In this document: in pieces, positions 6,724-8,937 of the stretch
Numbering within the stretch: position 1 is the first letter of the stretch
Layout: every line of letters starts with the position of its first letter
Assembly (NCBI GenBank): GCA_028290685.1
Contig: JAQGJI010000066.1
Span: 1-8,937, forward strand
Source: Devosia sp.
GTDB lineage: Bacteria > Pseudomonadota > Alphaproteobacteria > Rhizobiales > Devosiaceae
DNA length: 8,937 nucleotides
Direction of reading: 5' to 3'
Notes under the pieces: model-generated
Told to the model about the DNA's origin: nothing
What the model saw: only the letters and a program-made list of their open reading frames with translations
Database searches by the model: none
Position numbers and translations under genes: made by a program

Positions 6724-6754
6724 AAAGGGTCGCTCCATGGGGCGGCCCTTTTTT
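6724..6754 (+). terminator. Rho-independent terminator
   Basis: AAAGGGTCGC (6724-6733) pairs with GCGGCCCTTT (6742-6751) in a 10-bp stem with one G-T wobble and an 8-nt loop. The arm runs into a T-tract (6749-6754) and an A-tract leads in on the 5' side. This is the clearest terminator in the window. It ends the small-ORF transcript and, if transcription reads through from potI, the pot operon as well. It separates both from purU. Confidence 0.85.
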
Positions 6755-6762
6755 CATGCCCC

Positions 6763-6791
6763 TTGACGAAAACGGCCAAGCCCCCGATACC
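6763..6791 (+). promoter_or_regulatory. Probable purU promoter
   Basis: TTGACG (6763-6768) and GATACC (6786-6791) are spaced by 17 bp, just past the terminator. Transcription would start near 6798, giving a leader of about 34 nt before the purU ATG. The -35 matches five of six bases; the -10 is weak but of a kind seen in alphaproteobacteria. Confidence 0.4.
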
Positions 6792-6831
6792 GCAGGCGAG
6801 AAGTGTTCTGGCGTAAGTCCTGGAGTGTTCG

Positions 6832-7686
6832 ATGTCCCCGGCCGATTTCGTGCTGACCCTGAGTTGCGCCGACCGCCCCGGTATCGTGGCCGCAATTACC
6901 ACCGAACTCGCAGCGCTCAGCGCCAATATCGCCGAGTCCAATCAGTTCTGGGATCGCGAGACGGGACGCTTCTTTATGCGGTTAGCCTTCACGGCACCCC
7001 AAAGCGTTAACCGCGACACTATCGAGCGGGCGCTGAAATCGCCGATCGAACGGTTCGGGATGAAGACCAGTCTGGTCGATGAAGCGCGCAAGAAGCGCAT
7101 CGTCATCATGGTTTCCAGGTTCGACCACACGCTGCGCCATCTGCTCTATCAAATCCAGGTGGGATGGCTCGACGCCGAAGTCGCCGCGGTCATATCCAAC
7201 CACGACACAACCCAAAGGCTCGCCGAGGCCGAGGGAATTCCGTTCCACCTGCTGCCCGTAACCGCCGCGACCAAGGCCGCCCAGGAAGAGCAGGTGCTTG
7301 GTCTGGTCAAGCAATCAGGCGCCGATCTGGTGGTTCTTGCCCGCTACATGCAGGTGCTTTCCGATCAGCTCTCGACCCGGCTGTTCGGCCAGGTCATCAA
7401 TATCCACCACTCGTTCCTGCCCAGCTTCAAGGGCGCCAAGCCTTATCACCAGGCCCATGAGCGCGGTGTCAAGATCATTGGGGCCACGGCCCATTATGTG
7501 ACGCCCGACCTGGACGAAGGTCCGATCATCGAGCAGGAAACTGCCCGGGTGACCCACGCCATGAGCCCGGACGATCTTGTTGCGGCGGGCCGCGACATCG
7601 AGAGCCGCGTGCTGGCTCGGGCCGTCAAGCTGCACCTGGAAAACCGGGTGATGCTGAACGGAAAAAAGACCGTAGTCTTTGGCTAG
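6832..7686 (+). CDS. purU: Formyltetrahydrofolate deformylase
   Basis: 284-residue cytosolic hydrolase that converts 10-formyl-tetrahydrofolate to tetrahydrofolate and formate, balancing the one-carbon pool and, in E. coli, supplying formate for PurT. An N-terminal ACT domain (about 5-80, with CADRPGIVAAI at 12-22) is followed by the formyltransferase-type catalytic domain (about 89-284). The catalytic triad known from PurN/PurU is visible as Asn190 and His192 in INIHHSFLPSF (189-199) and Asp228 in HYVTPDLDEGPII (221-233). The PurU-type motif SRFDHTLRHLLYQ (95-107) marks the domain start. Length matches E. coli PurU (280). ATG 6832 has GGAG at 6 nt. The gene stands behind its own promoter and is not obviously part of the polyamine operon. 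A 66-codon gene follows 31 nt later. Confidence 0.95.
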   Translation: MSPADFVLTLSCADRPGIVAAITTELAALSANIAESNQFWDRETGRFFMRLAFTAPQSVNRDTIERALKSPIERFGMKTSLVDEARKKRIVIMVSRFDHTLRHLLYQIQVGWLDAEVAAVISNHDTTQRLAEAEGIPFHLLPVTAATKAAQEEQVLGLVKQSGADLVVLARYMQVLSDQLSTRLFGQVINIHHSFLPSFKGAKPYHQAHERGVKIIGATAHYVTPDLDEGPIIEQETARVTHAMSPDDLVAAGRDIESRVLARAVKLHLENRVMLNGKKTVVFG

Positions 7687-7717
7687 CGGTCCCGGCAACC
7701 AGGCAAGGAGTTTTACC

Positions 7718-7918
7718 CTGTTCAACGACACCTCTTTGCTGATCGGGCTCGGCTGTGCCGCCTTGTTGATCGTGTGGCTGGTGTTCGGGCTGGTCAAGAA
7801 GGTTCTGGGACTGGCTCTGCTCGCTGCGGTTTTCGGGGCAGGCTTGATGCTCTGGAACAATCCAGGGCTGCTGCACCAATTGCTCGGTGCAGCCGCCGCT
7901 TTCATGGGCAGCAATTAG
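7718..7918 (+). CDS. Small two-helix membrane protein, unknown, probable CTG start
   Basis: A 66-codon reading frame (stop TAG 7916-7918) whose product has two hydrophobic segments, about residues 7-24 (LLIGLGCAALLIVWLVFG) and 28-45 (VLGLALLAAVFGAGLMLW), joined by a Val-Lys-Lys turn, with a short C-terminal tail ending MGSN. No ATG or GTG is available in frame. AAGGAG (7705-7710) sits 7 nt before CTG 7718, so I favour CTG. The alternative TTG at 7679 overlaps the end of purU, lacks a good ribosome binding site, and would add 13 polar residues. The two helices separated by a positive loop suggest an inner-membrane hairpin. It is probably co-transcribed with purU. I do not recognise a family. 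Its stop codon overlaps the Rrf2 gene's stop on the other strand by 4 bases. Confidence 0.65.
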   Translation: MFNDTSLLIGLGCAALLIVWLVFGLVKKVLGLALLAAVFGAGLMLWNNPGLLHQLLGAAAAFMGSN

Positions 7919-8349
7919 CCGTCAACCGGCACATCCTCCAGCCGCAGTGAATCTGCCAGGCTGGTCTGGTCGAGCACTCCCCGGGTTGCCAGCGTCACAC
8001 GCTCGAACACATGTCGTATTTCGCACGCCCGTTCGTCCCGGCAGTCCTCGCATTTCCGGTAGGCGATCTTTGAAAGGCATGGCAGGGGAGCTATGGGGCC
8101 ATCAATCAGCCGCAGAACTTCGCCGAACATGATCTGCTCGGGTGGCTTGAGCAGTTCATACCCCCCTGAGCGCCCCCGGCGGCTGGCCACGAAACCGCCC
8201 CGCTTGAGCTCAAGCAGGATCTGTTCAAGAAATTTCTTGGGAATGGATTGCTGTTTGGAGATTTCGCCAATCATCATGGTTTCCCCGCGCCCTGCCCGGG
8301 CTAACGAAACCAAGGCCCGCAAGGCATATTTGGCTTTCTGCGAAATCAT
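7915..8349 (-). CDS. Rrf2-family transcriptional regulator with four-cysteine cluster
   Basis: 144-residue DNA-binding regulator. The Rrf2 winged helix begins MISQKAKYALRALVSLAR (1-18). The recognition-helix region includes SIPKKFLEQILLELKR (35-50), and the wing is SRRGRSGGYELLKPP (56-70). The effector region has cysteines at 91, 100, 103 and 109 (C-x8-C-x2-C-x5-C), close to where IscR, NsrR and RirA bind an Fe-S cluster but with four residues and different spacing. It may therefore sense iron-sulfur status, redox or sulfur metabolites, or bind zinc; sequence alone cannot decide. The name iscR, nsrR or rirA is not justified. ATG 8349 is chosen because the family motif starts there, although the ribosome binding site is weak. 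It is transcribed towards purU and has no obvious target gene beside it. Confidence 0.9.
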   Translation of the reverse strand: MISQKAKYALRALVSLARAGRGETMMIGEISKQQSIPKKFLEQILLELKRGGFVASRRGRSGGYELLKPPEQIMFGEVLRLIDGPIAPLPCLSKIAYRKCEDCRDERACEIRHVFERVTLATRGVLDQTSLADSLRLEDVPVDG

Positions 8350-8364
8350 CTCTTGCCAGTTACT

Positions 8365-8387
8365 CGCAATGCGCTCCGGGACGCAAT
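8365..8387. repeat. Direct repeat CGCAAT, 17 bp apart, before the Rrf2 gene
   Basis: Two CGCAAT copies (8365-8370 and 8382-8387) lie 16-38 bp before the Rrf2 start, read on the minus strand as ATTGCG. The spacing (17 bp, about 1.6 helical turns) and the location in a regulator's leader suggest a possible autoregulatory site, but six-base repeats can arise by chance and no Rrf2-type dyad is seen. Confidence 0.2.
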
Positions 8388-8453
8388 AAACTCCGACCTA
8401 TGGATGACGCTCGAAAAGGACCCATCCGTCACATCGACGCCTTCTTCGACGCT

Positions 8454-8937
8454 CTAGCCCCTGGGTTCGGGCACCACTAGCGGCACGATCTTGTCTCGGT
8501 GTTCCGGCTCAGCCTCCTTGTCCTCGTCCTCGGCGTCGCTGTCCGGCGCCGCATCGTCTTGGAGAACCGGCTGGGGCTCAGATGCCTCAGCACTGCTCAG
8601 TTGCGGCACCGGTTGGCCAACAGCCGGTTCTGGAGCGGCCAGCTCCGGCCCGATCTCGCTTATGGTGATCGCGGCTTCGTCGACAATGATCTGCGCCGGC
8701 TGCATTTGCGGGGCAACCAGCACCGCTGTTTCCGCCAGGGCCGCTGCTGCCTCGGTTGCGGTCGGCGGCCCTTCCACAGCTTCCGGCTCGGCCAGCAACG
8801 GCGCATCACCGGCGTTCGGCGGCGTCGATTCAGCGGTTTGGGGGACCGCCCCCATTTCCTCGACGTCGCCAACTGCCGGGTCTGCGGCAAGCCAGGTCAC
8901 GTCGGCCTCCAAATCGTCAGGCTCAAGACTCTCGATG
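8454..8937 (-). CDS. C-terminal part of an acidic Ala/Pro/Glu-rich protein (partial)
   Basis: The frame runs open from the right edge of the window to a TAG at 8454-8456, so this is the 3' end of a longer gene. About 160 residues are visible. They are dominated by Ala, Pro, Glu, Asp, Val and Gln, with no cysteine and almost no aromatic residues, and finish in a charged stretch (DSDAEDEDKEAEPEHRDK) followed by IVPLVVPEPRG. This looks like a disordered, acidic tail or linker and not a folded domain. No family can be named from it. The TTG at 8912 is the only nearby start-like codon and has no reason to be preferred, since coding-type sequence continues upstream of it. The hidden N-terminal part should identify the protein. 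Confidence 0.6.
   Translation of the reverse strand, partial: IESLEPDDLEADVTWLAADPAVGDVEEMGAVPQTAESTPPNAGDAPLLAEPEAVEGPPTATEAAAALAETAVLVAPQMQPAQIIVDEAAITISEIGPELAAPEPAVGQPVPQLSSAEASEPQPVLQDDAAPDSDAEDEDKEAEPEHRDKIVPLVVPEPRG

Noticed and set aside
6512..6831. ZTP or tetrahydrofolate riboswitch before purU
   Set aside because: The folate context made it worth checking, but I could not match the conserved cores of these riboswitch classes by eye. A covariance-model search would settle it.
8400..8480. 26-codon ORF on the plus strand (MDDARKGPIRH...), divergent from the Rrf2 gene
   Set aside because: It looks peptide-like but has no Shine-Dalgarno, and its second half lies antisense to the 3' end of the acidic-tail gene. 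Not supported without conservation data.

Overview
The window reads as chromosomal DNA of a GC-rich alphaproteobacterium, most likely of the Hyphomicrobiales (Rhizobiales). The reasons are the strong G/C third-position bias, the AAGGAG-type ribosome binding sites and the character of the PotF/PurU/Rrf2-like proteins. Genus cannot be fixed by reading alone. Gene density is high, and I see no insertion sequence, phage gene, tRNA, rRNA or CRISPR array.

Layout. (1) 85-1913, minus strand: a two-gene pseudouridine catabolic unit. psuG (pseudouridine-5'-phosphate glycosidase) is followed by psuK (PfkB-family kinase), overlapping as ATGA. PsuK phosphorylates pseudouridine and PsuG splits the product into uracil and ribose 5-phosphate. 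(2) 1914-2330: a 417-bp divergent intergenic region. (3) 2331-6511, plus strand: a complete putrescine-type ABC importer, potF-potG-potH-potI (periplasmic binding protein, ATPase, two permeases), in the same order as E. coli potFGHI. A strong stem-loop follows potF, and a GC-rich palindrome sits between potG and potH. (4) 6512-6831: a non-obvious region. It holds a 23-codon ORF behind a 12-nt full-length Shine-Dalgarno sequence, a downstream CACCTCCTT segment that is the exact complement of that site, and an intrinsic terminator. (5) 6832-7686: purU (10-formyltetrahydrofolate deformylase), with its own plausible promoter. It is followed by a 66-codon two-helix membrane protein gene that appears to start at CTG. 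(6) 7915-8349, minus: an Rrf2-family regulator with four C-terminal cysteines, whose stop overlaps the stop of the small membrane gene. (7) 8454 to the right edge, minus: the 3' part of a gene whose visible product is an acidic Ala/Pro/Glu-rich tail.

Most of the window is ordinary metabolism: nucleoside salvage, polyamine uptake and one-carbon balance. The part that best merits a second look is 6603-6754. It has the architecture of a very short autonomous transcript in which the Shine-Dalgarno of a tiny ORF can pair with an anti-Shine-Dalgarno-like segment just past its stop codon, followed by a terminator. It could be a leader/attenuator, a dual-function small RNA, or an undescribed small-protein gene.
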